NCBI RefSeq assembly: GCF_043557345.1
Contig: NZ_JBIFFV010000010.1
Coordinates: 62,001 to 126,000, forward strand
DNA from: Sulfitobacter sp043557345
GTDB taxonomy: Bacteria > Pseudomonadota > Alphaproteobacteria > Rhodobacterales > Rhodobacteraceae
Direction of reading: 5' to 3'
DNA length: 64,000 nucleotides
Below are positions 42,485 to 51,589 of the stretch, piece by piece. The position numbers and the translations under genes are program-made. The notes under the pieces are model-generated. The model saw only the letters and a list, made by a program, of their open reading frames with translations. It did no database searches and was not told the DNA's origin. The stretch's first letter is position 1. The number at the start of each line of letters is the position of its first letter.

Positions 42485-43638
42485 CCCTGCGCATCGCCAT
42501 CGTCGGCCATATTCGCCATCCCATCGCCGCCCCCTTCAAAGGCGGGATGGAGGCGTTTACCCACGGGCTTGCCCGGATCCTGGCCGGTCGCGGCCATGAG
42601 GTGACCCTATTGGCCAGCGGGGACAGTGCTGCGAGCCTGCCGCCGGGGGTGAAGCTGCTGCCGGTCTGTGACGCGCATTACGACGCGCGTTTTCCATGGC
42701 ATGACTTTCACGGCACCGATGCGCTGAACGACCATCTCGACGCCTGCTATGCCCGCGCCGCGCGGCTCTTGCTGGAGGGCGGCTTTGACGTGGTGCACAA
42801 TAACGCGCTGCACCGCTTCCTGCCGCGCCTGTCGCGGGCGGAGCGCCTGCCGATGGTGACCTCGCTGCATATCCCGCCCTTCAAAGTGCTGCGCGGCGCG
42901 CTGACGGATGGGGCGGCGCCTTGGCATCTGTCCTCCGTCGTCTCGGCCCGGCAGCGCGGCATCTGGTGGCCCGAAGGCGCGCCCGAGACGGCGCATGTGG
43001 TGCACAACGGGATCGACCTTGACGAATGGCCTCAAGGCGGGGCGGGGGATGGCAGCGCCGTTTGGGCCGGGCGGATCACCCCGACCAAGGGCACCCATCT
43101 GGCGGCAGAGGCGGCGCAGATCGCCGGGGTGCCGCTGCACATCTATGGCGTAGTCGAGCATCAGGATTACTTTAACGATATGGTAAGACCGCATCTTTAT
43201 GGCGATGTGGCCTATGTCGGGCATCTGGAAACGGCAGCGCTTGGGGCGGCCTATGGGCGGGCCTCGGTGGCGCTTTTTACCCCGCAGTGGGAGGAACCCT
43301 TTGGCCTTGCCGCGGTGGAGGCGATGGCGACAGGGCTGCCTGTCGCCGCGACCCCGCATGGCGCGGTTGAGGAGGTGCTTGGCGAGGCGGGTGTCATCGC
43401 GGCAGAGGATAGCGCGGATGCCTTGGCGGATGCTTTGTTACGCGCGCGCGATATCCCCGCCGAAGTGCCCCGCGCCCGTGTGGCACGGCTCTTTGATGCG
43501 CAGGCGATGGTGACGAAGTTCGAACGGCTCTACCATGCGGCCCGGGCGCAAAAGGGTGTTGCCCTGCCGCGTAAAACCTACCCGGCGATTGCCTTGCAGG
43601 TGGAACATGCGCCGCAGCCTCTAGCAGAGGCGGGTTAA
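42481..43638 (+). CDS. GT4-family glycosyltransferase
   Basis: 385 residues from the ATG at 42481, overlapping the upstream stop (ATGA); the longer frame is a shadow. N-terminal GGMEAFTHGLARILAGRGHEVTLL and the C-terminal donor site EEPFGLAAVEAMATGLPVAATPHG define a family 4 GT-B enzyme. It is the last gene of the four-gene operon and ends a few bases into the convergent Crp-family gene. Confidence 0.88.
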   Translation: MTLRIAIVGHIRHPIAAPFKGGMEAFTHGLARILAGRGHEVTLLASGDSAASLPPGVKLLPVCDAHYDARFPWHDFHGTDALNDHLDACYARAARLLLEGGFDVVHNNALHRFLPRLSRAERLPMVTSLHIPPFKVLRGALTDGAAPWHLSSVVSARQRGIWWPEGAPETAHVVHNGIDLDEWPQGGAGDGSAVWAGRITPTKGTHLAAEAAQIAGVPLHIYGVVEHQDYFNDMVRPHLYGDVAYVGHLETAALGAAYGRASVALFTPQWEEPFGLAAVEAMATGLPVAATPHGAVEEVLGEAGVIAAEDSADALADALLRARDIPAEVPRARVARLFDAQAMVTKFERLYHAARAQKGVALPRKTYPAIALQVEHAPQPLAEAG

Positions 43639-44384
43639 AGCGCAGCTTCCGCTTGGGGCATATAGAGGTAGGCAGGCTCGAACTGGCCGACCTTATGCAG
43701 CCCCGCACGGTCGTGGATCAGCAGCTTGCCGCCCGTCACGGCACAACAGCCATGCTCGCGCAGCTCGCGCAGGGTGCGGCTGACATGGACCGAGGTGAGG
43801 CCGGTGGCATCGGCGATATCGGTCTGGCGCAGGTTGAAGGGCAGGCTTTGACGCTCCATCCCATAGGCGGCGGTCATGCGGGCGTCGAATTCGCTCAGGA
43901 AATTCGCCACCCGCGCCAGCGCGCGCATGGCGCTGTTGCGCATCACCCAATGGCGGTGGATGGAGGCATCGACCAAGGTCATCAGCCAGAGTTTCCGCGC
44001 CATCTCGACATCGCCATTGAGCAATTCGCGCAGCGGCTCGTGCGAGATGATGGCGACCCGTGTATCGGTCAGCGAGATGACATCGTGGTCGAGTTGTTTC
44101 AGCGGAAAGGCGTGCAGATCGACAAACTCCCCGGGGAATTGGAGGGCGACGAAGGTGCTGCGGGCGCGCTGTCCGCGTGGCACGCTGCGCGCGATCAACC
44201 CATCCAGCAACAGCAGGCTGTGATGCAGTAAATCGCCCCGTCGGCTGACCACGCTTCCGGCCGTGAAATGCTTGTGTTGGGTCATCAGCGGGGCAAGTTT
44301 GGCCCATTGCGCGCCGCTCAGGTGGTCTACCATGCCCGCAGGCTTTACGGACATGTCGTGATAAAAGGTGTCTTTAATCGTCAC
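43635..44384 (-). CDS. Crp/Fnr-family transcriptional regulator
   Basis: 249 residues. An N-terminal cyclic-nucleotide-binding-like beta roll (about 35-145) is followed by a helix-turn-helix of the Crp type (LRQTDIADATGLTSVHVSRTLREL, about 190-213). It lacks the N-terminal cysteine cluster of FNR, so oxygen sensing by iron-sulfur is not indicated. Cyclic AMP-contacting residues are not clearly conserved, so the signal is unknown. It ends convergently four bases inside the GT4 gene and is a candidate regulator of the glycosyltransferase operon, though no Crp-type site was seen there. Confidence 0.85.
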   Translation of the reverse strand: MTIKDTFYHDMSVKPAGMVDHLSGAQWAKLAPLMTQHKHFTAGSVVSRRGDLLHHSLLLLDGLIARSVPRGQRARSTFVALQFPGEFVDLHAFPLKQLDHDVISLTDTRVAIISHEPLRELLNGDVEMARKLWLMTLVDASIHRHWVMRNSAMRALARVANFLSEFDARMTAAYGMERQSLPFNLRQTDIADATGLTSVHVSRTLRELREHGCCAVTGGKLLIHDRAGLHKVGQFEPAYLYMPQAEAAL

Positions 44385-44757
44385 ACGCAGGTCTTTCCGC
44401 CCATTAAAAATGACGCGGTAGCCACAATGCAGGGTCCGCGTGAATTCAGCTCTGTCGAATGCCCTATGATGCTGTTTTCGCCGAAAAATTCAAGCGAAGG
44501 CCGGGGATCATAAAAAATGTTAAGTTCGGTGGCCTGCGTTTTAGGTGGCGTTTTCCACCCTGATTGTCGCGCCTCTTCCGGGGCTTGTCGGGGCAGGGGG
44601 GGCTGTTTATAAGCGGGCGCATGACACGCCTCACCGCGATCATTATTCGAATTATATTCCCGGCGCTCTGAGCAATTGAGACGCCGGGCCGAGGTGCTTG
44701 AGCCATTCGCACCGACCGAGATTGAATAACCCCCCAAATGCCTGAAGGACGCCCCCC
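44385..44757. other. Intergenic region upstream of ileS
   Basis: About 370 bases between the divergent Crp-type gene and ileS. It contains an AT-rich stretch around 44640-44660 that could hold an ileS promoter, and a small hairpin (GTGG-cgtttt-CCAC) near 44552-44565. No gene, and no T-box or other recognisable riboswitch. Confidence 0.4.
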
Positions 44758-47679
44758 ATGTGCGCCGAGACCCCCGACTACAAAGCCACGCTGAACCTGC
44801 CCAAGACCGATTTCCCCATGCGCGCCGGACTGCCCAAGCGCGAGCCCGGCTGGCTGGAGCGGTGGGAGAAGATCGGCGTCTATGACCGCCTGCGCGAGAA
44901 GGAGGGCCGCAAGCCCTTTACCCTGCATGACGGCCCGCCTTACGCGAACGGCAATCTGCACATCGGCCACGCGCTGAACAAGACGATCAAGGACATGATC
45001 GTGCGCAGCCATCAGATGATGGGCTATGACGCGCGCTACATCCCCGGCTGGGATTGCCACGGCCTGCCGATCGAGTGGAAGATCGAAGAGCAGTACCGCA
45101 AGAAGGGCCGCGACAAGGATCAGGTGCCGATCAACGAGTTCCGCGCCGAGTGCCGCGACTTCGCCGCCAAATGGGTCGATGTGCAGCGCGAGGAGTTCAA
45201 GCGCCTCGGCATCACCGGCAATTGGGCGAACCCCTACCTTACCATGGACTTCCACGCCGAGCGGGTGATCGCCGAGGAATTCATGAAGTTCCTGATGAAC
45301 GGCACGCTCTATCAGGGCTCCAAACCCGTGATGTGGTCACCGGTCGAGAAGACCGCGCTGGCCGAGGCGGAGGTCGAGTATCACGACAAGGAAAGCTTTA
45401 CCGTCTGGGTGAAGTTCGACGTCGTTGGCACCGACAGCGATCTCGACGGCGCCAAGGTGGTGATCTGGACCACCACGCCTTGGACCATGCCCTCGAACAA
45501 GGCCGTGGTTTATGGCGAGGGGATCTCCTACGGCCTTTACGAGGTCACCGCCACGCCGGACGAATGCTGGGCCAATGTGGGCGACCGTTACCTTCTGGCC
45601 GACGATCTGGCCGCCGATGTGCTGGGCCGCGCACGGCTCGAAGATGGCATGTGGCAGCGTGTGCGCGGCGTCGACAATGACGAACTGGCCAGGGTCTCGC
45701 TCCAGCACCCCTTTGCGGGGGCCGAGGGCGCGAATGGCGAATGGGACGATCTCCGGGACTTCCGCGCCGCCGAATTCGTGACCTCGGACGAGGGCACCGG
45801 CTTTGTGCATTGCGCGCCGTCCCACGGTCTGGAGGAATACGAGCTCTACCGCGATCTTGGCATGCTGCCGCAGGTCATCACCTACAACGTGATGGAGGAT
45901 GGCCGCTTCCGCGACGATCTGCCCTTCTTCGGCGGCAAGGCGATCCTCAAGCCGAACGGCAAGGAAGGCAACGCCAACAGCGCCATCATCGACAAGCTCG
46001 TCGAGGTCGGCGGCCTGCTGGCGCGCGGCAAGATCAAGCACAGCTACCCGCATAGCTGGCGCTCCAAGGCGCCGGTGATCTACCGCAACACGCCGCAGTG
46101 GTTCGCCGCCATCGACAAGAAGGTCGGCGACGGGCTGGACCAGAACGGCGAGACCATCCGCGAACGCGCGCTGACCTGCATCGACAAAGTCAACTGGGTG
46201 CCGAAATCCGGCCGCAACCGGCTCTATTCCATGATGGAGGCGCGGCCCGACTGGGTGCTGAGCCGCCAGCGCGCCTGGGGTGTGCCGCTGACCTGTTTCG
46301 TGCGCAAGGGCGTGGCGCCGACGGACGAGAACTTCCTGCTGCGCAATGAAGAGGTGAACCAGCGCATCGTCGAGGCTTTCGAGGCCGAAGGCGCCGATGC
46401 CTGGTATGCCGAGGGCGCGAAGGAGCGCTTCCTTGAGGGCATCGTCGACCCGGCGGCGTTCGATCAGGTGACCGACATCCTCGACGTGTGGTTCGACAGC
46501 GGCTCGACCCATGCCTTCACCCTGCGCGACCGTGAGGACGGGACCGAAGACGGCATCGCCGATGTCTACATGGAGGGCACGGACCAGCATCGCGGCTGGT
46601 TCCACTCCTCGCTGCTGCAATCGGTCGGCACCACGGGCCGCGCGCCTTACCGCAACGTGGTGACCCATGGTTTCACGCTGGATGCCAAGGGCATGAAGAT
46701 GTCCAAGTCGATCGGCAACACCATCGTGCCCGAAAAGATCGTGCAGCAATATGGCGCCGATATCCTGCGGCTCTGGGTGGCGCAGACCGATTACACCGCC
46801 GACCAGCGGATCGGGGACGAGATCCTGAAAGGCGTGGCCGACAGCTATCGCCGCCTGCGCAACACCATGCGCTACATGCTGGGCGCGCTGAGTGACTTTT
46901 CCGAGGCGGACCGCGTCGACCCGGCTGAGATGCCGGAACTGGAGCGGTGGGTGCTGCACCGGGTGGCGGAACTCGACAAGGTGGTGCGTGACGGTTTCGC
47001 GCGTTTCGACTTCCAGGGCGTGTTCCAAGCGGTCTTCACCTTTGCCACGGTCGATCTTTCGGCCTTCTACTTCGATATCCGCAAGGACGCGCTTTACTGC
47101 GACGGCGACACCCTGCGCCGCCGCGCCGCGCGCACGGTGCTGGATATCCTCTTCCACCGTCTGACCACATGGCTGGCGCCGGTGCTGGTCTTCACCATGG
47201 AAGAAGTCTGGTTGGAGCGCTTCCCGGGCGACGACTCCTCGGTGCATCTGGTCGACATGCCCGAGACGCCCGAAGCATGGCTGAACCCGGAACTCGCGGC
47301 GAAATGGGCCAAGGTCCGCGCCGCACGCCGCGTGGTGACCGCAGCGCTCGAGGTGCAGCGGACAGAGAAGGTGATCGGCGCGTCGCTTGAGGCGGCACCG
47401 GTGGTACATGTCGAGGACGCGGCGCAGCGGGAGGCGCTAGAAAGCGTGTCCTTCGAAGATGTCAGCATCACCTCCGACATCACCGTGACCGGCGATCCGG
47501 CGCCGGCCGAGGCGTTCCGCATGCCCGAGACCGATGGCGTGGCCGTGGTCTTTGAAAAGGCCGAGGGCGCGAAATGCGAGCGCTGCTGGAAGGTGCTGCC
47601 GGATGTCGGCACGCATGAATACCCCGGTGTCTGCGGGCGCTGTGATGAGGCTGTGCGCGAGGCGTTGGTGGAAGCCTGA
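44758..47679 (+). CDS. ileS: Isoleucyl-tRNA synthetase
   Basis: 973 residues; AAGGA lies before the ATG. The class I signature HIGH occurs in PPYANGNLHIGHALNK near residue 66, followed by a CP1 editing domain, and KMSKS as KMSKSIGNTIVP near 647. A C-terminal zinc-finger-like segment CERCWKVLPDVGTH...CGRCDEAV closes the protein, as in bacterial (type 1) IleRS. It charges tRNA-Ile. No duplicated synthetase or resistance paralog is seen here. Confidence 0.97.
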   Translation: MCAETPDYKATLNLPKTDFPMRAGLPKREPGWLERWEKIGVYDRLREKEGRKPFTLHDGPPYANGNLHIGHALNKTIKDMIVRSHQMMGYDARYIPGWDCHGLPIEWKIEEQYRKKGRDKDQVPINEFRAECRDFAAKWVDVQREEFKRLGITGNWANPYLTMDFHAERVIAEEFMKFLMNGTLYQGSKPVMWSPVEKTALAEAEVEYHDKESFTVWVKFDVVGTDSDLDGAKVVIWTTTPWTMPSNKAVVYGEGISYGLYEVTATPDECWANVGDRYLLADDLAADVLGRARLEDGMWQRVRGVDNDELARVSLQHPFAGAEGANGEWDDLRDFRAAEFVTSDEGTGFVHCAPSHGLEEYELYRDLGMLPQVITYNVMEDGRFRDDLPFFGGKAILKPNGKEGNANSAIIDKLVEVGGLLARGKIKHSYPHSWRSKAPVIYRNTPQWFAAIDKKVGDGLDQNGETIRERALTCIDKVNWVPKSGRNRLYSMMEARPDWVLSRQRAWGVPLTCFVRKGVAPTDENFLLRNEEVNQRIVEAFEAEGADAWYAEGAKERFLEGIVDPAAFDQVTDILDVWFDSGSTHAFTLRDREDGTEDGIADVYMEGTDQHRGWFHSSLLQSVGTTGRAPYRNVVTHGFTLDAKGMKMSKSIGNTIVPEKIVQQYGADILRLWVAQTDYTADQRIGDEILKGVADSYRRLRNTMRYMLGALSDFSEADRVDPAEMPELERWVLHRVAELDKVVRDGFARFDFQGVFQAVFTFATVDLSAFYFDIRKDALYCDGDTLRRRAARTVLDILFHRLTTWLAPVLVFTMEEVWLERFPGDDSSVHLVDMPETPEAWLNPELAAKWAKVRAARRVVTAALEVQRTEKVIGASLEAAPVVHVEDAAQREALESVSFEDVSITSDITVTGDPAPAEAFRMPETDGVAVVFEKAEGAKCERCWKVLPDVGTHEYPGVCGRCDEAVREALVEA

Positions 47680-47699
47680 GGGTTTCTAAGAGAGTGATC

Positions 47700-47736
47700 G
47701 AACGGGCGTCGGGGAACCGGCGCCCGTTCTTGTTTG
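47700..47736 (+). terminator. Rho-independent terminator of ileS
   Basis: GAACGGGCGTCGG (47700-47712), loop GGAA, CCGGCGCCCGTTC (47717-47729) with one T-G wobble, then TTGTTTG. Confidence 0.85.
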
Positions 47737-47768
47737 TCAGGTCGCCAATGCCCCGCCCGTGGGACCAC

Positions 47769-47892
47769 GGGCATCGCCCTCCCTCCCCCCGGAGGGCGAT
47801 TTTGCAGCGTTTGCGCAATTCGCCCCTTTAGCGTCTCTTGCAAGCCCACACCCGCCAGATAGGGCGTATCGCCCCCAGGGAGGGCGATGCCC
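47769..47892. repeat. Nested inverted repeats, 16-bp arms
   Basis: GGGCATCGCCCTCCCT at 47769-47784 is the exact reverse complement of 47877-47892. Inside lie GGAGGGCGAT (47791-47800), which also forms a perfect 10-bp hairpin with 47773-47782 followed by TTT, and AGGGCGTATCGCCC (47861-47874). The block lies between ileS and the methyltransferase gene and looks like a small REP-type element or a double terminator. Confidence 0.65.
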
Positions 47893-47936
47893 TCAGCTCT
47901 CTTTCGCAGGCGTGATTTCTGGCGCAGAATGGGGCG

Positions 47937-48392
47937 ATGAAACAAGCCTCCCTCTCCACGCCCTTTGGCGATCTGACCGTCACTGAAGAAGACGGCGCGA
48001 TCACGGCGCTCGGCTGGGGGCAGGCGGCGGGGCAAGACCGCTCGGAATTGCTCGACACCGCTTTGATGCAGATTAACGAATATGCGACAGGCCAGCGTCA
48101 GCGCTTTGACCTGCCGCTGCGGGTCACTGGCAGTGACTTCCAACGCGCGGTCTGCGCCGCCATCTCGGCCATTCCCTTCGGTCACACCCGCACCTACGGC
48201 GAGATTGCCCGTGATCTCGCCGTGCCCGCGCAAGCCGTGGGCGGGGCCTGTGGCGGCAATCCGATCCCAATCCTGATCCCCTGTCACCGCGTCATGGGGG
48301 CCAAGGGGCTTACTGGTTTCAGCGGCGCGGGTGGGGTGGAGACCAAGGTCGCCCTGCTGCGCCATGAAGGCGCGGCGGGGCTGTTGATTTGA
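47937..48392 (+). CDS. ogt: Methylated-DNA--protein-cysteine methyltransferase
   Basis: 151 residues. The acceptor cysteine is C116 in IPCHRVMG, and the DNA-binding helix-turn-helix is PFGHTRTYGEIARDL upstream of it, followed by GFSGAGGVETKVALLRHEG. The protein transfers the alkyl group from O6-alkylguanine to itself. It is the short form without an N-terminal Ada AlkA-type domain. It stands alone; the pcs gene on the other side is convergent with only 15 bases between. Confidence 0.95.
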   Translation: MKQASLSTPFGDLTVTEEDGAITALGWGQAAGQDRSELLDTALMQINEYATGQRQRFDLPLRVTGSDFQRAVCAAISAIPFGHTRTYGEIARDLAVPAQAVGGACGGNPIPILIPCHRVMGAKGLTGFSGAGGVETKVALLRHEGAAGLLI

Positions 48393-48407
48393 GAGGTAGA
48401 AACGGGT

Positions 48408-49103
48408 TCAGTCGTCGCCCGACGGGATCAGCTGCTGCGCGGCGCCGGCGCAGATCAGGTAGACAGAGGTGATCACCAGACCCCAATGCGCCCAGCTTTC
48501 GGGGTGGAAGTTCACCCAAGCGGACCAGCCCGCAAAGAAGGTCCATGCCAGCGCCATGGGCAGCGTCACGGGGCGCCAACGCTCGGTCCGAACGGGGTGG
48601 ACGAATTTGATCGGCAGAAACATCGCCGCTGCAAGGATGGTGACCACGATCAGGCTGACCCACCATTGGGGCTGCAAGGCAAAGAGCACCAGCACCAGCA
48701 TGTTCCAGCAGCCGGGGAAACCTTTAAAGGAATTGTCCTTTGTTTTCATCCGCGTGTCAGAGAAATACATGACGCTGGCGAAGGTAATGATAATGATCAT
48801 CGCCCAGCCGCTCCAGCCATCCATCAGCCCCGAGGTGAAAAGCGCGAAGGCCGGGATGAAGACGTAAGTCAGATAGTCGATGATCAGATCCATCAAGACG
48901 CCATCGAACTCGGGCGCGTTGGTCTTCACGTCATATTTGCGCGCCAATGGCCCGTCGATCCCATCAACGAAAAAGGCGATCACCAGCCACAGGAACATGA
49001 GGTCCCATTTCTCTTCCACGGCGGCAAGCATGGCGAGCATCGCCAGCACCGCTCCGGTGGCAGTGAAAAGGTGAACGAAGAGGGCGCGCATCTGTATGGT
49101 CAT
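48408..49103 (-). CDS. pcs: Phosphatidylcholine synthase
   Basis: 231 residues from the ATG at 49103; upstream extension is not supported. About seven to eight membrane spans and the CDP-alcohol phosphotransferase signature: FFVDGIDGPLARKYDV, then APEFDGVLMDLIIDY, giving the conserved aspartates. Pcs condenses choline with CDP-diacylglycerol directly, a pathway found in rhizobia and many Rhodobacterales. It suggests the membrane of this organism contains phosphatidylcholine made from external choline; the BCCT carrier at 49.9 kb might supply betaine or choline. Confidence 0.92.
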   Translation of the reverse strand: MTIQMRALFVHLFTATGAVLAMLAMLAAVEEKWDLMFLWLVIAFFVDGIDGPLARKYDVKTNAPEFDGVLMDLIIDYLTYVFIPAFALFTSGLMDGWSGWAMIIIITFASVMYFSDTRMKTKDNSFKGFPGCWNMLVLVLFALQPQWWVSLIVVTILAAAMFLPIKFVHPVRTERWRPVTLPMALAWTFFAGWSAWVNFHPESWAHWGLVITSVYLICAGAAQQLIPSGDD

Positions 49104-49251
49104 GCGTCTGCATCGCAAATCCGTCGCGGGGATGCAAAGGAAACTCTGGCGTCGATGGCAAAAACCAGCGTAGCGGGGGCAGGGCGTGGCAGCTGCGCTT
49201 GACGCAATCGGTGGCGGGTGCAGGAAATATGGCCAAGTCCCGCGCACCGGG

Positions 49252-49280
49252 TTGACGGCTACCGCGATTCCCCTTAAAGC
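49252..49280 (+). promoter_or_regulatory. Candidate promoter of rpmB
   Basis: TTGACG (49252-49257), 17 bases, TAAAGC (49275-49280). Placement 93 bases upstream of rpmB is reasonable for a ribosomal protein promoter. Confidence 0.5.
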
Positions 49281-49372
49281 CAGCGAACCAATTCAGGGTC
49301 GGCTCTGCGCGGCCCCCACGTTATGTGTGTTTCCGGATCGCTGGAAAGACACAACAGCAAAAGGATGAACCC

Positions 49373-49672
49373 ATGTCGCGCCGTTGCGAATTGACCGGAA
49401 AAGGCCCGATGACGGGCAACAACGTAAGCCACGCCAACAACCGTACACGCCGTCGGTTCCTGCCGAACCTCAACGACGTGTCGTTGCAGTCCGAAGCACT
49501 GGGCCGCGCGTTCAAGCTGCGCATCTCTGCCGCAGCTCTGCGCAGCGTTGACCACCGCGGTGGTCTGGACAAGTTCTTGGCGAAAGCCAAGGACGTTGAA
49601 CTGTCCGACAACGCGTTGAAAATCAAAAAGGCCATCGCGAAATCCAGCGCGACCGCCGATGTGCTGAGCTAA
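49373..49672 (+). CDS. rpmB: 50S ribosomal protein L28
   Basis: 99 residues from the ATG at 49373, with AAGGA eight bases upstream; the longer frame is rejected. The N-terminus MSRRCELTGKGPMTGNNVSHANNRTRRRFLPNL is typical of bacterial L28. Alphaproteobacterial L28 is somewhat longer than the 78-residue E. coli protein, as here. It has its own promoter and terminator. Confidence 0.97.
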   Translation: MSRRCELTGKGPMTGNNVSHANNRTRRRFLPNLNDVSLQSEALGRAFKLRISAAALRSVDHRGGLDKFLAKAKDVELSDNALKIKKAIAKSSATADVLS

Positions 49673-49693
49673 GGCTTACCGCATAGAGATTGG

Positions 49694-49724
49694 GGCCTCG
49701 ATCCGAAAGGATCGGGGCCTTTTT
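49694..49724 (+). terminator. Rho-independent terminator of rpmB
   Basis: GGCCTCGATCC (49694-49704), loop GAAA, GGATCGGGGCC (49709-49719), TTTTT. One T-G pair in the stem. Confidence 0.92.
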
Positions 49725-49927
49725 CGTTTTGGGCTTAGGGATTTGTTAGGGTTTTCTGCTTATCGGAAGATGGGGCCGTGGCGGCCCGGGGTAATTTTCT
49801 TGCGTAGGGGCATGTTTTTATTCGGGAAACCTCGGAGCGGCGCGCTAATTGATCTTCCGACAATCGTTGTTTTGGCCATGCTACCTGCCGAGCGGGGGTC
49901 AGACAGTGCATCAAGAGCGGAGGATTC

Positions 49928-51568
49928 ATGACTGACCCCACACCCGGCACGCCCAGTTCCACTACGCCACCCGACACGAACGAGATCGAGACGGACTTTG
50001 AGGTTGGCCAAGACAATATCGACGGCACCCTAGGGCCCTTGGGTTTTGACATTCACAACCCGGTTTTCATGGTCTCCGGCCTGACGGCGGTGGCCTTTGT
50101 GCTGCTGACCATGCTCTTTCCCGGTCAGGCCGGGGTGGTCTTCCTCGCGGTTCGTGATTTTGCCACCACCAAGCTGGATTGGCTGTTCATGATCATCGTG
50201 AACATCTTCGTTCTGTTCTGCATCGCGCTGATTTTCCTGCCGATTTCGAAGGTCCGGCTTGGCGGGCAAGAGGCCGTGCCGGAGTATTCCTATCTGGCGT
50301 GGTTCGCCATGCTTTTTGCCGCGGGCATGGGCATCGGCCTGTTGTTCTTTGGCGTGCTCGAACCGGTGTATCATATGAACGTCTCCGGCCCGCTGGGGGT
50401 GCCCCTGCCGATTGCAGAGGATGGCTCGATCATTCCCGAGAATGTAGAGGCCGCCCGCGCCATGGGCCTTGCGGCGACCTTTTATCACTGGGGTCTGCAC
50501 GGTTGGGCGGTCTATGCGATCATGGCGCTGGCCTTGGCGCTCTTCACCTACAACAAGGGGCTGCCCTTTTCGATCCGGTCCTGTTTCTACCCGCTGCTGG
50601 GTGACCGGGTCTGGGGCTGGCCGGGGCATATCATTGATATTCTGGCGGTTTTCGCGACGCTCTTTGGTCTTGCCACATCGCTTGGCCTTGGTGCGCAGCA
50701 GGCCAATGCGGGGTTCAACTTCGCCTTCGGGCTTGAGATTTCGACCAATGTGCAGGTGATCATCATCCTTTTGGTGACCGCCGTGGCGCTGGTGTCGGTC
50801 TGGCGCGGGCTGGATGGCGGGGTGAAGATCCTGTCGGAGGTGAATATGATCGTGGCGGTCCTGTTCTTCCTCTTCGTGCTCTTCGTCGGGCCTACACTGG
50901 TGGGGCTGGACGGGTTCTGGACCGGACTGCTGGCCTATACGCAAGAGATCATCCCGCTCTCCAATCCCTTCGGTCGCGAGGATGATTCCTACCGCGAAGG
51001 GTGGACCGCGTTCTATTGGGCGTGGTGGGTCTCTTGGGCGCCTTTCGTTGGCATGTTCATCGCGCGCGTCTCGCGCGGGCGCACGGTGCGGGAGTTCATC
51101 ATCTGCGTGTTGTTGATCCCGTCGCTGATCATCTTCATCTGGATGGGCGTCTTTGGCGGCATCGCAATCGATCAGATCCTTGCCAGCCCCGAGACATCGC
51201 TGGTCAAAGCCAATGTGATCGACAGCTATTCGCCGGAACTCTCGCTGTTCGGAATGCTGAATGAGCTTCCCTTTACCAAGATCGCGTCGACCATCGCGAT
51301 TCTTCTGGCGCTGGTGTTCTTCGTCACCTCCTCGGATTCGGGGTCGCTGGTTGTCGATACGATCACAGCAGGGGGCAAGATCGACGCCCCGGTGCCGCAG
51401 CGCATCTTCTGGTGCATCGTCGAAGGGTTGATCGCCATCGTGCTGCTGATCGGCGGCGGGCTGTCGGCGCTGCAGGCCGGGGTCACCGCGACGGGGGTGC
51501 CCTTCGCGATCCTGATGCTGGTGATGTGTTACACGATCTACAAAGGGCTGCGCAGCGAACCGCGCTGA
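49928..51568 (+). CDS. BCCT-family betaine/choline/carnitine-type transporter
   Basis: 546 residues, twelve membrane spans. Signatures are AAGMGIGLLFFGVLEPVYH near residue 135 and the BCCT block YWAWWVSWAPFVGMFIARVSRGRT near 360-383. The long charged cytosolic N-terminus is present, but the C-terminus is short, so osmotic sensing by a long C-tail as in BetP is not indicated. Substrates in the family include glycine betaine, choline, carnitine and DMSP; the specific one is not readable. The gene is monocistronic, separated from rpmB by its terminator. Confidence 0.92.
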   Translation: MTDPTPGTPSSTTPPDTNEIETDFEVGQDNIDGTLGPLGFDIHNPVFMVSGLTAVAFVLLTMLFPGQAGVVFLAVRDFATTKLDWLFMIIVNIFVLFCIALIFLPISKVRLGGQEAVPEYSYLAWFAMLFAAGMGIGLLFFGVLEPVYHMNVSGPLGVPLPIAEDGSIIPENVEAARAMGLAATFYHWGLHGWAVYAIMALALALFTYNKGLPFSIRSCFYPLLGDRVWGWPGHIIDILAVFATLFGLATSLGLGAQQANAGFNFAFGLEISTNVQVIIILLVTAVALVSVWRGLDGGVKILSEVNMIVAVLFFLFVLFVGPTLVGLDGFWTGLLAYTQEIIPLSNPFGREDDSYREGWTAFYWAWWVSWAPFVGMFIARVSRGRTVREFIICVLLIPSLIIFIWMGVFGGIAIDQILASPETSLVKANVIDSYSPELSLFGMLNELPFTKIASTIAILLALVFFVTSSDSGSLVVDTITAGGKIDAPVPQRIFWCIVEGLIAIVLLIGGGLSALQAGVTATGVPFAILMLVMCYTIYKGLRSEPR

Positions 51569-51589
51569 CAGCCCGTGGCGCGCCGGTGA

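Noticed and set aside
44385..44757. T-box or amino-acid riboswitch before ileS
   Set aside because: No T-box consensus and no terminator/antiterminator pair; T-boxes are mainly from Firmicutes and Actinobacteria.
45337..47409. 690-residue open frame on the minus strand
   Set aside because: Antisense of ileS, which has all expected synthetase motifs.
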